From Sodiomyces alkalinus F11 (Eukaryota > Ascomycota > Sordariomycetes > Glomerellales > Plectosphaerellaceae), in NCBI RefSeq assembly GCF_003711515.1, contig NW_021167088.1, positions 1,719,237 through 1,783,236 on the forward strand: 64,000 nt of DNA, read 5' to 3'. The translations under genes and the position numbers were made by a program. The notes under the pieces were generated by a model that saw only the letters and a program-made list of their open reading frames with translations, made no database searches and was not told the origin of the DNA. Position 1 is the first letter of the stretch, and each line of letters begins with the position of its first letter. Positions 11,676 through 24,779 of this stretch are shown piece by piece.

Positions 11676-12362
11676 GTTTTCCGATCACGTTCGTAACGGC
11701 GGAGGAGGAGTGGTTTCGAAGGAAGAATGGGGGACAAGGGTTTTACTGGCCGCAGCCTTGGTTGGAAAGCGATGGATCTCGACGTTTCGCGTCGCGTCGT
11801 GCACCAGGGCGCTTCTTCTTGCTCGTCTTTTCCCGCGGGCAACGCAAGTTCTTCAAGTTGACGATGTGCCGACGTTGGCGACGTTGGGGTTCATTCACGT
11901 CAGTCAGACCACCGCGGGATAGGAAAACCCGGATTGCCAAGCGCAGAGGTTTGTCCCGGAGAACGAGACATCCGGATGGGCTGAGAGGGAGGGGAGATTG
12001 AGTAACGGAGAAACCACTTCGATGATGCGACGATGTTGATTGGACCAGAGGTCTTGTCGAAAGAAAGGGGGACTTACGAATCTCCGGCTCTTCGCCAGGG
12101 TCGGTGGTACCCTGGTCTAAGGTAGCGAATGAGACAGGCACAGTTTATTACATAATCGTATTATGTACCCAGGGTAGGTACTTATCGGGCGACGACGACA
12201 GCGACGGCGAAGACGACAGCGATGGCGATAACAACAACAAAGCCAAAAGGTAAATTATCGTACTTCAGCTTCGACCTCTACCTTATTTAACGTGATGGAT
12301 ATTCAGCCTAAGGTAGAGACAAGGTGTGAATACTGTCTTGTTTATTTGAAATTTTAAGGTAC
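11676..12362. other. Intergenic with a GAC/GGC-type trinucleotide tract
   Basis: This is the promoter side of ERG24 and the 3' flank of the next minus-strand gene. An imperfect trinucleotide tract (GACGAC.., GATGGC.., AACAAC) lies at about 12186-12240, followed by CCTAAGGTA copies near 12308. No coding frame recognised. Confidence 0.5.
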
Positions 12363-13094
12363 TTATAGTGCTATAGCATTATAGGAGAGTATCGGAGCTC
12401 CGACAAACACGATAAAAAAAAGCACTTGGCTCCAAACAGAATCGAACTCCTTCGAAGCACCGTTCTTAGGAAGCCAGAACCACCAATGCACCCTACGCAT
12501 CACAAAGCCATGCAAGACCGTCATGGCAGCCTCTATAAACCATAGGAAAAGGCGAAGGCCGAGTCCGGCAGCGAGCGCAAAAGCGTATGCCGGGTTATTT
12601 TTGAGAAGGTAGTCGTCGAAGAGGCGAAAGAGGGCGTAAACGAAGGACCCCCAAGCCCATAAAGCAGTATAGATGAATTCGTCCCGTTGAACAGCCCGAT
12701 AATGTGGTCTGAACACTGCTCTAGCGCTGCCATCGAGGGCTAGGAGACTTAGCTGAAGCATCCCATGGTTTACCGAGACACACTTCTGAGCATATTCGTC
12801 CTGGCCCAGAAGTGAGCCAAGAAGAGATCCCTCCGCCGAGAGCAAGATGCAGCGGCACAAGTTGCCATAGAGGTAGAATATGGTGTGCATGAGTAACGTC
12901 CAGAAGATACAGAGCCCGGCCGGATCCGGATAGTCACTCTTGTTCTCCTGAGGAACGAAGAATAACCGAAAAGGGAAAAATGGGTAGGCGAGAATTGGCA
13001 GGACTGCCGCAGTGCCGGCCAGGACCTCGCGGGTACTTCCAAAAATGATGAAAAGCAACTTGGAAGCTGCATCAACCATTGTAACCGGTGCCAT
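12363..13094 (-). CDS. Hypothetical multi-pass membrane protein, 243 aa
   Basis: This is a single uninterrupted frame from ATG at 13094 to TAA. The protein has about five to six hydrophobic segments (for example LPILAYPFFPFRLFFV, IFWTLLMHTIFYLYG, AFALAAGLGLRLFLWFIEA, VLFFIVFVGAPILSYNAIAL), with charged loops between them. I do not recognise the family. The frame has normal base composition and codon use although its upstream region ends in the RIP-mutated island about 390 bp away, so it appears to have escaped mutation. An A/G-rich stretch precedes it. Function unknown; membrane location is inferred from hydrophobicity. Confidence 0.65.
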   Translation of the reverse strand: MAPVTMVDAASKLLFIIFGSTREVLAGTAAVLPILAYPFFPFRLFFVPQENKSDYPDPAGLCIFWTLLMHTIFYLYGNLCRCILLSAEGSLLGSLLGQDEYAQKCVSVNHGMLQLSLLALDGSARAVFRPHYRAVQRDEFIYTALWAWGSFVYALFRLFDDYLLKNNPAYAFALAAGLGLRLFLWFIEAAMTVLHGFVMRRVHWWFWLPKNGASKEFDSVWSQVLFFIVFVGAPILSYNAIAL

Positions 13095-13480
13095 TGTGTT
13101 CCAGTGGTCTAAGGATGTGGAAAGGTCGATGGGGAGGAGACACGAATAAGAAATAGAAAGGACTCAAGGAGTACGGGGAAAATGGGAGGCAAGGGCCGGG
13201 GGGGGCAAGGACAAGGCATATATAGGGAAAGGACGAAGGGGAGAAGAAAGGAAAAGAGTAAGGTACCTAGGCAGGAAAGAAAAGCAAAGAAAGGAAAGAA
13301 AAGAGTATCAGGAGTCCAGAGCGTAAGGTAGTAAGTTACGAGTTACTTTCATCTTAATACGTCATCATGTTCACCACATGTTCGAGTCTATAAGATTGAG
13401 GAAGGTAAGGGCGTCGTGTAAACAGCCAGGTTTCAGCCACGAGGCGAAACTCTCTAAGGTACCGTAGGTACCTTACCGGG
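13095..13480. other. Purine-rich upstream region bordering the RIP island
   Basis: This holds the 5' flank of the membrane-protein gene: an AAAGGAAAAGAAAG-like purine tract around 13200-13310 and CCTTACC/GGTACC motifs around 13440-13485. CpA and TpG are at normal frequency here, so the mutated block begins after this point. Confidence 0.5.
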
Positions 13481-14650
13481 AAAATATAGGGGAAAGGTAC
13501 AGTTATATGCAGTTATACTGACCGGCGAGAGTTACTAAAAAATTTATCGTAACTATCAGATAAACAGTTACTAAATTAGTAATAGTTACTAGATAGGTTA
13601 ATCGTTATAGAATTTTCTGCCGTTACGCGGCTTAAAAGTGGGTTAATACGGTTAATATTACTAGGTACGTACTCGTCACTTTTTAGAAGCGCCTTAACGT
13701 CTATTAGCTAGTAAGTAGAAAACTATGATTAGTGGTAATTTTCTCTGCCTACCTAAACCTTAAGTTCAACCACCTTAACTAACCTAACCATCGCTAACAC
13801 CCGACTCAAGTTCTATAATAATTACCACCCTCCCTCCCTCCACCTAACTAAGTTCCCGTTAATAGTACTCCCCCGCACCTCTAATAATAGACTCCAAGTC
13901 TTCCTTCGTACCCAGGTGCTAATCGTGATATATACGGCCTACCTTATTAATAACGACTTAAGCGTTCTAGGTTCTATTATTAGTTAGGTGGGTGGTTATA
14001 CGTCTAGAAGGTAGACTAGGGTAACTTACCACGGGCGATATAGGCAGGTACCGAAGGTATAGATAATCTCTAATTATAATTAGTGTTATTAGCTGGCTAG
14101 TCGTTAGTTATAAACTAAAACCTAGAAGGTAGTAAGTGGCCTAGGGTGGGTAACCTACCGTATATCATGTGCTAAAGTCGAGGCTAAGGGATAGTATAAG
14201 GCGGGCAGTTTCAGATCTAAAGACACTTATCTTAGTAAGTAAGGTAGACTTCTATTTATACAGATAAGGAATATAGGAGAAAAGGACTGCCTTACCTAGA
14301 GCCACTCGACTTACAAATTCACCTAAACTACCGTATCGCTATCGATACGCACGATATAGAGCTTAGTGGGTAAGATTAAATTAATACCGATAATCAGGGG
14401 TTTATAGTATTAGTACTCGACTTTCGGTAGACCTAAGATTTCTTCCTTATAGTTAAGGATAGTGATAGGGGTAATAATTATAAAGATCCGCTTTCTATTA
14501 TCCAAAACCTTAATCGAACAGATAAAGATCTGGTTAATCCGGCTAATTTTATCGTCGTGATACTTAACGTGGTCGCCGCGTGCAAAGATATATCGCCGGA
14601 AGTTCCTACTATAGGGGTATAGTCGATAGGTTAGTAAGGGACACTATAAT

Positions 14651-14700
14651 AAGATATTAAGGGATGTGATAAGATATAGAGGGATATAATAAGATATTAA
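14651..14700. repeat. 20-bp tandem repeat, 2.5 copies
   Basis: AAGATATTAAGGGATGTGAT, AAGATATAGAGGGATATAAT and a half copy AAGATATTAA follow each other without a gap. They lie in the mutated left margin of the island (13.5-15.0 kb), where I see no readable gene. Confidence 0.7.
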
Positions 14701-15009
14701 CACCACCCCACTTTTATTAATAAGGCGCTATAATAATAATTCTAGTAGCAGTAGCAAACTTCCAGCCTCGATATCTTGACGGCGCGCCGATACGCCGTAA
14801 AAAGAATATCTTCCAAAAGATAAAGTTACGCGGATAGCATCGATAAAAACAGGGGAGTATATAATAATAATATAAAATCCAACTTATATTTTCTGTTAGG
14901 GAAGGTAATTATCGCTAAAGCCTTATCGGGATACCCTAAAATAGCCTTTATACTAGTAGATTAGCTAGTAAGTATTAACATACCTGTCTATAAAGCCTAG
15001 CTTACTAGA

Positions 15010-18000
15010 CCACTAAATACCCCGGCTTCTAAAGTCGTAAATCTCGTCTATATAGTATTCGTCCCTATACGCCCGCCGTAGTGCCCGTTTAAACGAATCA
15101 GATATACTAGTATACCGGGTAGGTAGTAGTTTATACCCGTTATTAATAAAATAGTGCGTGCGCCGGACCTCGGTTACTAGAACGCGACTAATAATAGTAG
15201 CCCTCCGGTAGCTAGTATCGCCGCTAGAAAGTAAATCGAGCTCGGCGTCTTCCTTATTAAAAAGCATATCTCGCTTATCTATATAAGGTAATACGTTATC
15301 GAATAGGGTAGGGTAGTCTTAGTAGAGTCGGGCTATTTATTAGGTAAGCTCGCTATCTCGTTCGTAGAAGGAGTTCCTAAGGATAAGGCGGATAGTGATT
15401 TATATATTAACCTTTATTAATAAGAGTCGTTCGACGTTTATATAGTTTATCTCGTACACCTTTTTCTTAAACTATCTATAAATAGGGCAATTAGTGAGTA
15501 CCTGTAAAGTAATAGATAATACTAGGGGGCGGGCGGGCGGGTAAGGGTAATACCCGAGGTAGGGTGCCTAATACCTAAGGTAAGGTAAGGTGCGGAATAA
15601 CTTCAGGTTCTATTCCAGGTTCTTTATAGAAGACACAGCAAATTACTATATTCTAATTTCCACCCTTACACCTTAGGAAACCCACCTCATCTCACCTTAG
15701 GCCGTAATACCTATACTAACCGGTGCTAAGTTTCTTTAAATAACGTGTCTATATTAATAGGCAGGGCGTATTCTTCCGCGATAACAGGGTAATAAACGCC
15801 TATATATATATTCGGCCGCGTTATATTATAGGTGTATTATATTACACGTTTAGGAGCTATTACCTGCACGTTATCCTATTCCTCGATAGTTAGACGTGGT
15901 ATATCCTATTCTACTATTAGTATAGGTAAGGTAAGCTATTAGGTGAGTCTACCTTAGTTATTATGCCGATAGGCACTTACCCAGAGGTAATATCGGAAAC
16001 TATCTCCTAGGAGAAGGCGGGGGCGGTATTATTAACTACTAGCGGCTTATAGGCATTATTAACTAGCGACTTATTAACTAACGACTCCCGATAGTACTCC
16101 ACGCTTAAGGATTCGATATAATCGACTGCGAAGCTATTTAATAAAGCTGCTAATACGAATAATGGGAGGCTATAATAATATCTAGTATATTATCGCGGTT
16201 AGCCTTCGAGACGCTTAAGCTTATAAGGACGCTGTTAGACTTAGCCAGCTTAGTATATACCTGAATCACGAAGTTAACAACCTCGGAAGGATTACACTAT
16301 AAGCCGGGGCCGTATTATAAGCGGGCATAAGCTATCTTCATAAACTATAGATAGATATACTTAGGTTCTAGCTAAGCCCGTAGTAATATAAGGACTATAA
16401 TAGACTATCGTGTATCTATAGCTAGAGAGTAGCTACGTAGGTAGTAGATAGGTGACTATAGATGCTCCTAGCTAGGCGGGAATAGCTATATACGGAGCTA
16501 TTACGTATACTCCTTTTTGCCCGTTTCTATAAGGATACTATCGATTAGAAGGGCATACATTAATTCTACCAGGCCTTAATACTCCGAGTATACAGGATCA
16601 GGGGGTCGAGAGAGGATTAAGTCTAGGGCAGGTATTAGGCTTACTAAGGGCGGATCCGACTCGCCGATACCCTAAGTCGTTCCGTATTAGTTACGGTTAG
16701 TGGCTATCTGGAAGTTCGATATATCCGTCCGTATCTCGATATATTAGTAATAGTATCTGCTATATATTATAATATCGAAGCTAAGGATCGTATCAGGGTT
16801 ACCTGACTTTATAGCCTATTCGCTGATATAGCAGAAACGATAGAATTTATAAGCCTTAGAGCCTCGAAACCCACTGTTTTTATCCTGCTACGGCATATCA
16901 CCCAGGTAGCAGAGCGTGGGCATAATAACAATCTTTTCTATACCGTTAATTATCTTACTAACGCCTTTATCTAGTACACCGAGTGACCGTAAAGCGTAGA
17001 CGGTATCGTCGAAGTTAGATCTATACGGGCTAAGGGTAATAGGGAAGATATTAGTCTGACGATAACGGTCCTCACCCAAAAGTCCCGTAATAATAGCGTA
17101 CACTCTAATTAACGACCTATACGAGTTACGGTATAAGCTAAAGCTGTTAATGAAATAGAGGATTAGACAGGATATAACCGAGTTAGAATCTCACTCCTCG
17201 AATATAGCCCTGCTATAGGTTATAATCTCGAGTTTAGCACGGATAGGATAGGTATAATATAGAGGGATAATCTGAAACCCTCGAACGATCCGCTTAACGA
17301 CGAGTGGGCTATTACGAATAGCCTCTTTAACGGTCTTAGGTAAGTGCTTTAGGAAATTTCTCTCCTTCCGCTTCCCTTTACCACCGTGTGGCTTCTTTAC
17401 TATCAGGCTAGGGTCTTCGAGAGTCTTACCCGTATAATAGTCGCACCGTATAACAATAAGCCGCTGGATAATATGCTCTTTAGGCACCTAGGTGATCTGC
17501 TTGGTTAATGGGAGCTTATTACTATCTTAAGCAGGGTCTAGTATAGGTAGTGGATATCGAGGGATTAGTGTGATAGGTCGCCTGTCCATAAGACCGAAGG
17601 CCTCTTGAACCTGAAGAATAATGCCACCGGTCGCTTCTGTATAATTACGGTAATCGAGTCCGACTACACGCACACGGCCGATATACCCTATAGAAGGGTT
17701 TTCTGTAGATATAAATTAATAACTATAGGTCTCTACCGTATAATAGAAGATAATAAAATCCGAGGGCAGTACTATATCGACCTCGTTACCTTCGGCGTCG
17801 ATAATATATGCAAAATGACCCGATATCGTACGTGCAGAAGATACCTAGCTTAAGGATTCATAGAACTCAGTCGGTATATTAATAAAGTAAGCGAGGCCTT
17901 AGTGCATAGACTGTATTATATCGGAGGACAGAAGATTAAGGAATAGGCTGCTTAGATCTATTATATATAATAGGGCTATGATTTTACCGGTACGTAGGCG

Positions 18001-18880
18001 CTCCTTATCTTTACATGATACACGTTCTATCGGTAGTTTTTCGGGAATTAAGGGAATCTAACCCTATCGTATATCCAGCAGAGGGAATCGCCTAGTGACA
18101 CGGTCCTTTAAGGTGGATAACTAATTCGGTAACTGCTTTACTTTATCGTTATCTAACAGATGAAGGATCTCATGCAGAGAACTATACTCTATACGGTTAA
18201 GCCTAAAGATATAGATAAAAAGGCTAAGAGTAAGATAGAAGTCGTTAAGGAACTTAAACTAATTCTGCTTATATAGGTAGAGTGCGGTCGGGTTATCGAT
18301 AGATGTCGACTAAAGTATCTTAGTCGCCTAATGCAGGATATCTATAGGAATAACATTTATAGGAACGATATCTACGGCAGGTAAGGTATCTATAGTTCTA
18401 ATATCATCGTCTTCGTTAAAGGGCTACGTAGAGGTAGTAGCAGTAGTCGGCTTATCCTCTAGCTCGTTATACTCGATAGCTTATATAAGCTAGACCTTAT
18501 CAAAACCCGTAGGGAGGGTATCTCTAGCGTCCTTAAGTTTATAGGCGTTAAGGAGCTCTATATTAATTATATCTAATACGATACTACTAGTTAGCTGTCT
18601 CTAAGTATACCGGCGGGAGAGGTATAAACCCTTAGTAGTATTAATCGATTCTGTATCGCTGATATCTTCACCAGCTTTGCTTCTATATACCTTATTAGTT
18701 ATAGGGAAATCGCCGTTATTATCGTTACTACCGCCGGGGTTATTAAAACTATAAGGGTCTTCGTGAAGATCTTTAGTTATTACCGTATCGCTCTTATACT
18801 AATATCGTTTAGTAATTAGATCGAACCTCGGCATTAAGCGCCTGCTAAAAGCTTTAGACGCCCCTGAGTCGCCGCCGGTA
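15010..18880 (-). pseudogene. RIP-degraded DNA transposase relic, Tnp2/CACTA-like
   Basis: Reading the minus strand and passing over TAA/TAG gives a coherent protein. Around 17.1-16.8 kb: SLYRNSYRSL, then TLSPYRSNFDDTVYALRSLG, VLDKGV, INGIEKIVIMPTLCYLGDMP, a TAG in place of Gln, then DKNSGF and YRFCYIS. Around 16.6 kb: LSRPPDPVYSEY. The block GDMPQQ-x(3)-NSGF followed by a C/Y-RFC motif and SRPPDP-x-HSEY is what I recall from fungal transposases of the Tnp2 (CACTA/EnSpm) type; this rests on memory, not a search. Upstream coherent segments reach 18.9 kb, and a further open piece of 84 codons lies at 15013-15267 and may be its C-terminus or a separate gene. Dead by many nonsense codons. Confidence 0.55.
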
Positions 18881-19399
18881 TTAAAAAGACCTCGACGACG
18901 AGGTATCCTTCTAATTCCTTCGCCGCCGTTAAGGTATCCTAAGAATTAAAGATAATAGGTAGTGTTTTTAGAGGGTAAGAGCGTTCTTCTTAAAACTAGA
19001 GGTGGTATTAATGATATAAGAAAAGCTGGAGGTGGTATTAGTGTGAGAGAAATATCCTCTAGGTCTAGAAGTGGAACATATCGAGTAGGCAGGCAGTCGT
19101 ACTTGCCTGGAAGCTGCTAGCGGAATGGGGTGAGGTAAGGTCTCTTTTATATAATTAACAAACGCGCTATAGTTAATAGGAGCAGCCTATCTCTTTTAAT
19201 TTAACGGTACTAACGCTATAGCAGGAAGGCGCTAGAATTTTAACGACGCTGGTCGTTTACTAATTAAACGGCAGGCACGCGTTTAAAAAAGCCAGAAGAT
19301 CCTAACGAAGACCTTTTTTTTTCTTTCCTTTCCTATTACTCTTTTCCTCTATCACTTACTCTCTTCTTTAAATATATTACTAACTCTTAATAGGTGGTA

Positions 19400-22290
19400 T
19401 TCTCTATTCGTTGCTAGTTATTAATATATCTGCTCCGAACGAAGAGAATACTCCTACACGAGGCTATGGCCGTGGCTATAGCCGTGGCTATAGCCGTGGC
19501 CGTAGAGGTGCTCGCGGAGGCGCTCGCGGTTAATAGCGAGGTCTATTATAGTTATAGGGCCTAGTTAATACCTAAGTCTATCGCTAGGGTTCTTATACGT
19601 ATACTCCTAAACGATCTAGTTCTTATACGCCTAAAGATAACCCTTACTCGGTAAGCTTTAGTTAAGCCTTAGGAGTTTTAATGCTAATATATATATAGGG
19701 CGCGTAGACTAATAATATCTCTGGCACGTAGTATGGTAATATCCCTGCCGATATCCTGACTCGCGATCTTGTCTAGCGCTAACGTTAGCATAATAAGTCC
19801 TAGTAGTAATAGCAGTAATAGTAGTAATAGTAGTAGTAATAGTAAGCTTATCGTGGCGGTGCTAAGATTAGCAGTGGTCCTTAGTATACTCCTCGCCGTG
19901 AATAATCTACTTAGCTTTAGCCGCCTCAACCTATAAACGCCGATAAGACTATAGTCAGGTTCTTTATTAAGTATCCCTACCTCTATCTTAAAGTATACCG
20001 CGCTACGCTATCGCTTTAAAGGATACCCCTAAGTAGAAAATCTCTTTTAATCCCGTTAGGAACTATCTCACGCTCCTAAAACCTAACCAATAAGATACCG
20101 GCTCGGAACATATATTAAGCAGACTACCCGATCACGTTCTATCCTACCTACCCCCCGATAATAAAGAGGCTCTACAGCTATAGTTGGATATCGAGTGTCG
20201 GAAGAACTAAGTCGTGTTTTATACGAACCAGTTTATAGCTAATACTATTCTTAAGGTCTTCGCAGAATATCAGATAAGTGCTCGGGACTTCTATATTCTT
20301 CGCACCCTTTATAATAACTAGCATCGCGATCTATAGTATAAGCATCTATTTATCTATATATATAGATTTACCCAGGAGTTTGCTAAGGAGTATCCGGAGT
20401 ACCTTATACTCTACGAGAAGGACCTTCTTTATAATCACGACGCTGCTAGCTAACTAAAATAGCTACTACTATAAGGTCTTACCCGTTTAACTATCTAGAC
20501 CTGCTATAAAGTCGTCACTAAGATTATAGACTTTGAGACCACGTTCTATAACCGCGATAGTCTCCTATTTTATTTCGTTCGTATCGTCTTTAACACCCTT
20601 ATACCTATATTCTTCACCTTAATTAATAAGGAGACTGCTCTAAATACCGATATTATTACTAGCGAGACTCGTAAGAATAATTCAACCTTCCGCAAAGAGA
20701 TTATCGAAACGTATAAGTCCCTTACTATCTATCCACGTTTTACTACTATCGATAAGAAGATATTTACCTGGTATACTACGCCGGTGAAATGGCGCCGTGT
20801 TAGTCGTAGCGATAGAATCCTGGCTAGCCGCGTTTAGGATAATAAAAAGCCTCCCTCCCCGTCTACTAGCTATACGCCTTATACTCTAATTAACCCTATA
20901 TAGTTATACTCGCCTGGGTCTAACTCGACCGGCCTCTCTAGGTCTAATACTACTTCCACTCGCTAACCCCCTTTCGGGTCGCCGACTAGATCTGGCTCTC
21001 TTACCGAGGATAGCCCTCTATTTACTACCCCCAGTAATGGGTCTAGTAATCTCTTCTATAGTAGCGGTAGATTTAATATTATAGGTTATTGTCGAGGTAG
21101 TGGTAAACTGCTTAGATCTTCCCTCGGCCCTTATAGTGGTTAGTAGTAAACTACCTAGTATATTCGATAATAGTATTAGTTTAGCCCTCCTTAGCCTATT
21201 CCTTAATCGGGTCCTCCTTAGCCAAGTAGTTAACCGTACTAATTCGGCGGTTATCCGTCTAATTAGCAGTAATAGAGTAGTTAGTCGGATTATCGTCACT
21301 TTAGCGGATATAATAGTGTATACGATTAGGAAGAGGACTCCGAGACGATAGAACCCGAGACGATAGAGTCTAAGACTATAGACTCCGAGACTATAGATAC
21401 TATAACGCTATATAACTCGCCGTCGCACTAACAATCTCTTCGTTGCCGTTATTAGGATATAGAGAGTATAATAAAGGCAAGATACCTAGGTAGTTAGGGC
21501 TAGGATTAATTTTATTCTTTCGGGTTACCGTTCTCAATAATAATGGTATAGTATTAGGTTATTATATTTACTCGCGGCTGTATAGTTTATATGATAACCT
21601 GGAATTATAAGACGATAGTCCTAGAAACGGAATATAAGCTACCATACTGCTAATATATATATTATAAGCAAAAGCTATTACAGGGTTCTTACTTAAACGG
21701 CTTCTTCTTCGTTCTATTTTATCCAGGTAATCCCTAACTAATCTATCCGCCTCCTGCCTTCTCGGTTAACTCTTTATAATTAAATAATAATAATAGCACT
21801 AGCAGCACCACTACTATTATCACTTTATAAGTCTATATATACCCTAAGATAAAGTATACGTAAATTAATATAAGTATAGTATTATATCCTCGTATTAAGA
21901 CCCCTAGCCCCCTACCCACCTAGAGGACTAGGAGGAAAGACTCTTCCAAAGATTTCTAGCTATAATAGCTAAGATAGAGGCCGCTTAATAAACTCGGCAG
22001 GAAGAGGTCGCTACGGAGAACGCCGTCGCCGTCGCCGCCTAAGCCGCCGAATAAGAGGGATATTCGCCCGATAATATAGATCTCGTCGGTCTTTATAGAG
22101 AGGAAGAAGGTCAAGAGGAAGAAAGGTTAAGGCGATAGAAGCAGTAGCAAAAAGAATAATAAAGGGCAGAATAAAGGGTAGAATAGAGGGTAAAGGATAG
22201 GCATATAGAAGATAGGTATAAAGCAGACGACGAAGATAAAGTCTTAGGGATTCGCCGTTAAGGTAAGGTATTCTCCATAGACATTAGTAT
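19400..22290 (+). pseudogene. RIP-degraded reading frame, Gln-rich, family unknown; divergent partner of the transposase relic
   Basis: The plus strand shows an RGYGRGYSRGYSRGRRG-type Arg/Gly stretch at about 19.46-19.53 kb. From about 20.1 to 21.4 kb a frame is broken only by TAA/TAG and contains VFAEYQISARDFYILRTLYN and KEIIETYKSLTIYPRF. A region at 21.1-21.3 kb follows where stops occur so often, between Pro, Ser and Tyr codons, that the ancestral protein must have been glutamine-rich. In a different frame, 21.9-22.28 kb reads as a charged, coiled-coil-like tail. At least one frame change (intron or indel) is needed. CACTA-type elements often carry a second gene, so it may belong with the adjacent transposase relic; this is inference. 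Confidence 0.4.
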
Positions 22291-22379
22291 AGAGTAATAC
22301 ATCTGGTCTTTAATAGCTGATATTATATCTCCTACACAAATTACTATAGTATATATAATAATTAACATTTAAAAAGGTA

Positions 22380-22570
22380 TTCTTTCCTGCAACGCTATAT
22401 AACGGCGAACAATTATAATAGCGGTGGCAAGGTTATGCAATCCTGCAATTATGCACTAGTGTATTACAGCTATATATAACTATACTGTAACTATACCTTT
22501 TTACCCCCTTTTCCCGGTAAGGTAGATTGGGCACCAAGGTCCCCTAAACCTTCTTATGTACCTACCCGGG
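22380..22570. other. Weakly mutated patch inside the RIP island, with a CACTAGTG palindrome
   Basis: CpA and TpG reappear here (TGCAAC, GGCAAGG, ATGCAATCCTGCAATTATGC). This suggests single-copy or late-inserted DNA, or the junction between two repeats. CACTAGTG lies at 22454-22461. It could be the end of a CACTA-type element whose transposase relic lies to the left, but I found no matching left terminal repeat. Confidence 0.4.
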
Positions 22571-24016
22571 TTAGAGGGGGATATAGATAGTGTATTATTC
22601 AGCCTAGCTCTATAATATTAATTCTAGTTATATTATATACCTGGATATGTTATTACTATAATAACTAGGATCCAGGGTGTCTATATTACTTACTGTTTTA
22701 GGCCTTTACTTTCTCGTAACGTTACCCCTATCCTTATAGCTAGTATAGTAATTGTTAAACGGTGACTAGATTAGTTAGCGTTTACGCCTGGATAGTAATA
22801 TAGCCCGATAGTCTATTCTATATTAATATTTTTTTCTAGTATATCTGTATTATTATTCTAGCGCCGTTGATTTTATAGGCATAATACATAGTCTGACTAC
22901 TGGGACTTGACTGTCCGTTAAAATAGTGTACTAAAGCCTATTCCCCTATCCAGTATGCTATAGCGTCCAGCGACCTTATACTACCCTAATTAATAGATAT
23001 TAAAGGTATTATTATTCTAAGAAGCGTTATACTATCGATTTTAAGCTACGCTTTTAAATATTACTCACTAACTGTATTTTTACTACGATTCGCTACCTAT
23101 ATACCTTAATACACCACGTATCGGACACGACCACACGATATAAGGTAATAAGGTATTAGTGAATCCTGAACCTCGAACTGAATATATATTATATCGTCTC
23201 GACTTATCGCGACCTAGGACTCTATACCTAAGGTACTAGGTAAGGTAATCCTCTCTTACCTACCTTATCCCGTCTCCCTACCTTATTATATTATTATAAT
23301 ATCCGATATTATCCCTAAGTCATAGTGGTTAGTGAAAAGTGAAGGCGGTCGGACCTTAATATCATATTAAATAATTCGAATCCTGCTTTCTAAGTTCTAG
23401 GTTAGTAAATTCCTATCTTGTATTAACTTAATTAAGAGATCCTTTACCTATAGACGGGACTTATATAAGGTGGAGGGGCTATAGGTAAGGTAAGGTATAA
23501 TAAGGTATAATACTACCTTAGGTCCTATATTATAGTTAGTACCTAGATATAATCGCTTTACGTATTACCTAATATATTATTATAGGAACTTCTAGGAAAG
23601 GTTTAATAATAGGGAACTTACCCTAAGCTGCCCTCTACGTTAAGGTAGGCCGTGGTATAGGTAGGTAAACTGCTAAGGATATATATACAGGTTAGTAAGC
23701 ATAGTCTATAATAAGGAACTAACCTTCGTACTATCTTCTATCGGGTAAATACTTTAAATTCCTCGCTATATTATATAGTAAAAGTTCTAGGCTTAGTATT
23801 ATTAAGCGCGGAAGGGAATAGTGAAAATTGATCGACTTACTAGAATCCTGGAGTAATATAAAGAGAGTGTCCAGATAATAGGAATAGATAATATACCGTA
23901 TCGCGCTCAATATCCCGGCTCTCGTTTTTCACTGTCTATAGAGTGGACTTAAAGCTATCGTTAAGTTAGCTAGGTCTATATTTCACCGTTTTTATAGTCG
24001 AGGCAGGCGTTAAGTG
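22571..24016. other. Mutated non-coding part of the island
   Basis: TpA-rich sequence with many GGTAAGGTA/TACCTTACC-like words and no frame that stays coherent when TAA/TAG are passed over. I see no gene relic here. Confidence 0.4.
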
Positions 24017-24440
24017 GAGCTAGTAAGACACTATTAGCGGATAAGTCCACTAACGTACTCGAGTAGTATAATAATATCGGGACCTAAGGTAATTAGTAAG
24101 TTACTAGGTAAGGTAGGTTCTTACCTATCCTGGTGATATTATATAGATATAGTGTAATTAAGGGTAAGATAAGGTAGATAGATAGTAAGGTAGATTTTAT
24201 AATAGCTAGGAGCTAGTAAGATATTAGTGGTAGACTAGAAGTCCACTACGTACTTTAGCGGTAGTAGTGGTGAAAGCTTCTAAGATCCTATAAGAAGCTA
24301 GTAAGAAGATACTATAGTAGATAAGTCTACTAACGTATTTAAGCGGTAGCCGGTAGCGCGATAGTGAAAGCTTAGAAGCCAGTAAGATATTATTAGAGGG
24401 TGGCTAGCCTATTAACGGGTTAAGCGGTAACCTTACTTAA
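24017..24440. repeat. Degenerate tandem repeat, units about 82-85 bp
   Basis: The word AGCTAGTAAGA, followed by ATTAG..GATAAGTCCACTAACGTA and AGCGGTAG..GTGAAAGCTT, recurs starting near 24017, 24211, 24296 and 24378. The last three starts are 85 and 82 bp apart. Copies differ by point changes and small indels. This is a decayed minisatellite or a repeated subterminal region of an element, next to the 3' end of the large minus-strand relic. Confidence 0.65.
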
Positions 24441-24779
24441 TTAGGGCGTTCGGCGTTTAGAGAAGCCGGTATAATGAAAATTCTAATACTAAGAAAAGAT
24501 TGATTAGGTAAAGGAGGTATAATAGAAAGATAGTCTAGGGTATATATAGTAGAAAGATTAGAGTGGCTTTTTTATAAGGAGATTTAGATTAGGAGGATAG
24601 GAGTATAAGGAAAGGTTAAATTATAGAGGGAGGGAGGGAGGGGTAAAGTGTTAGAACCTGAAAGCTAAATCTAACTTCGAGAGTAATATTATAATCGAGG
24701 TATGGAGTGGCGTCGCGCGTCGGGCTTCTAAGGCTTATATTTCACGGACTTACTATAATCCGATAGTAAGTAAAAAAAA

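Noticed and set aside
24017..24440. CRISPR-like array
   Set aside because: Units are degenerate end-to-end tandem copies without unique spacers, in a eukaryotic genome.
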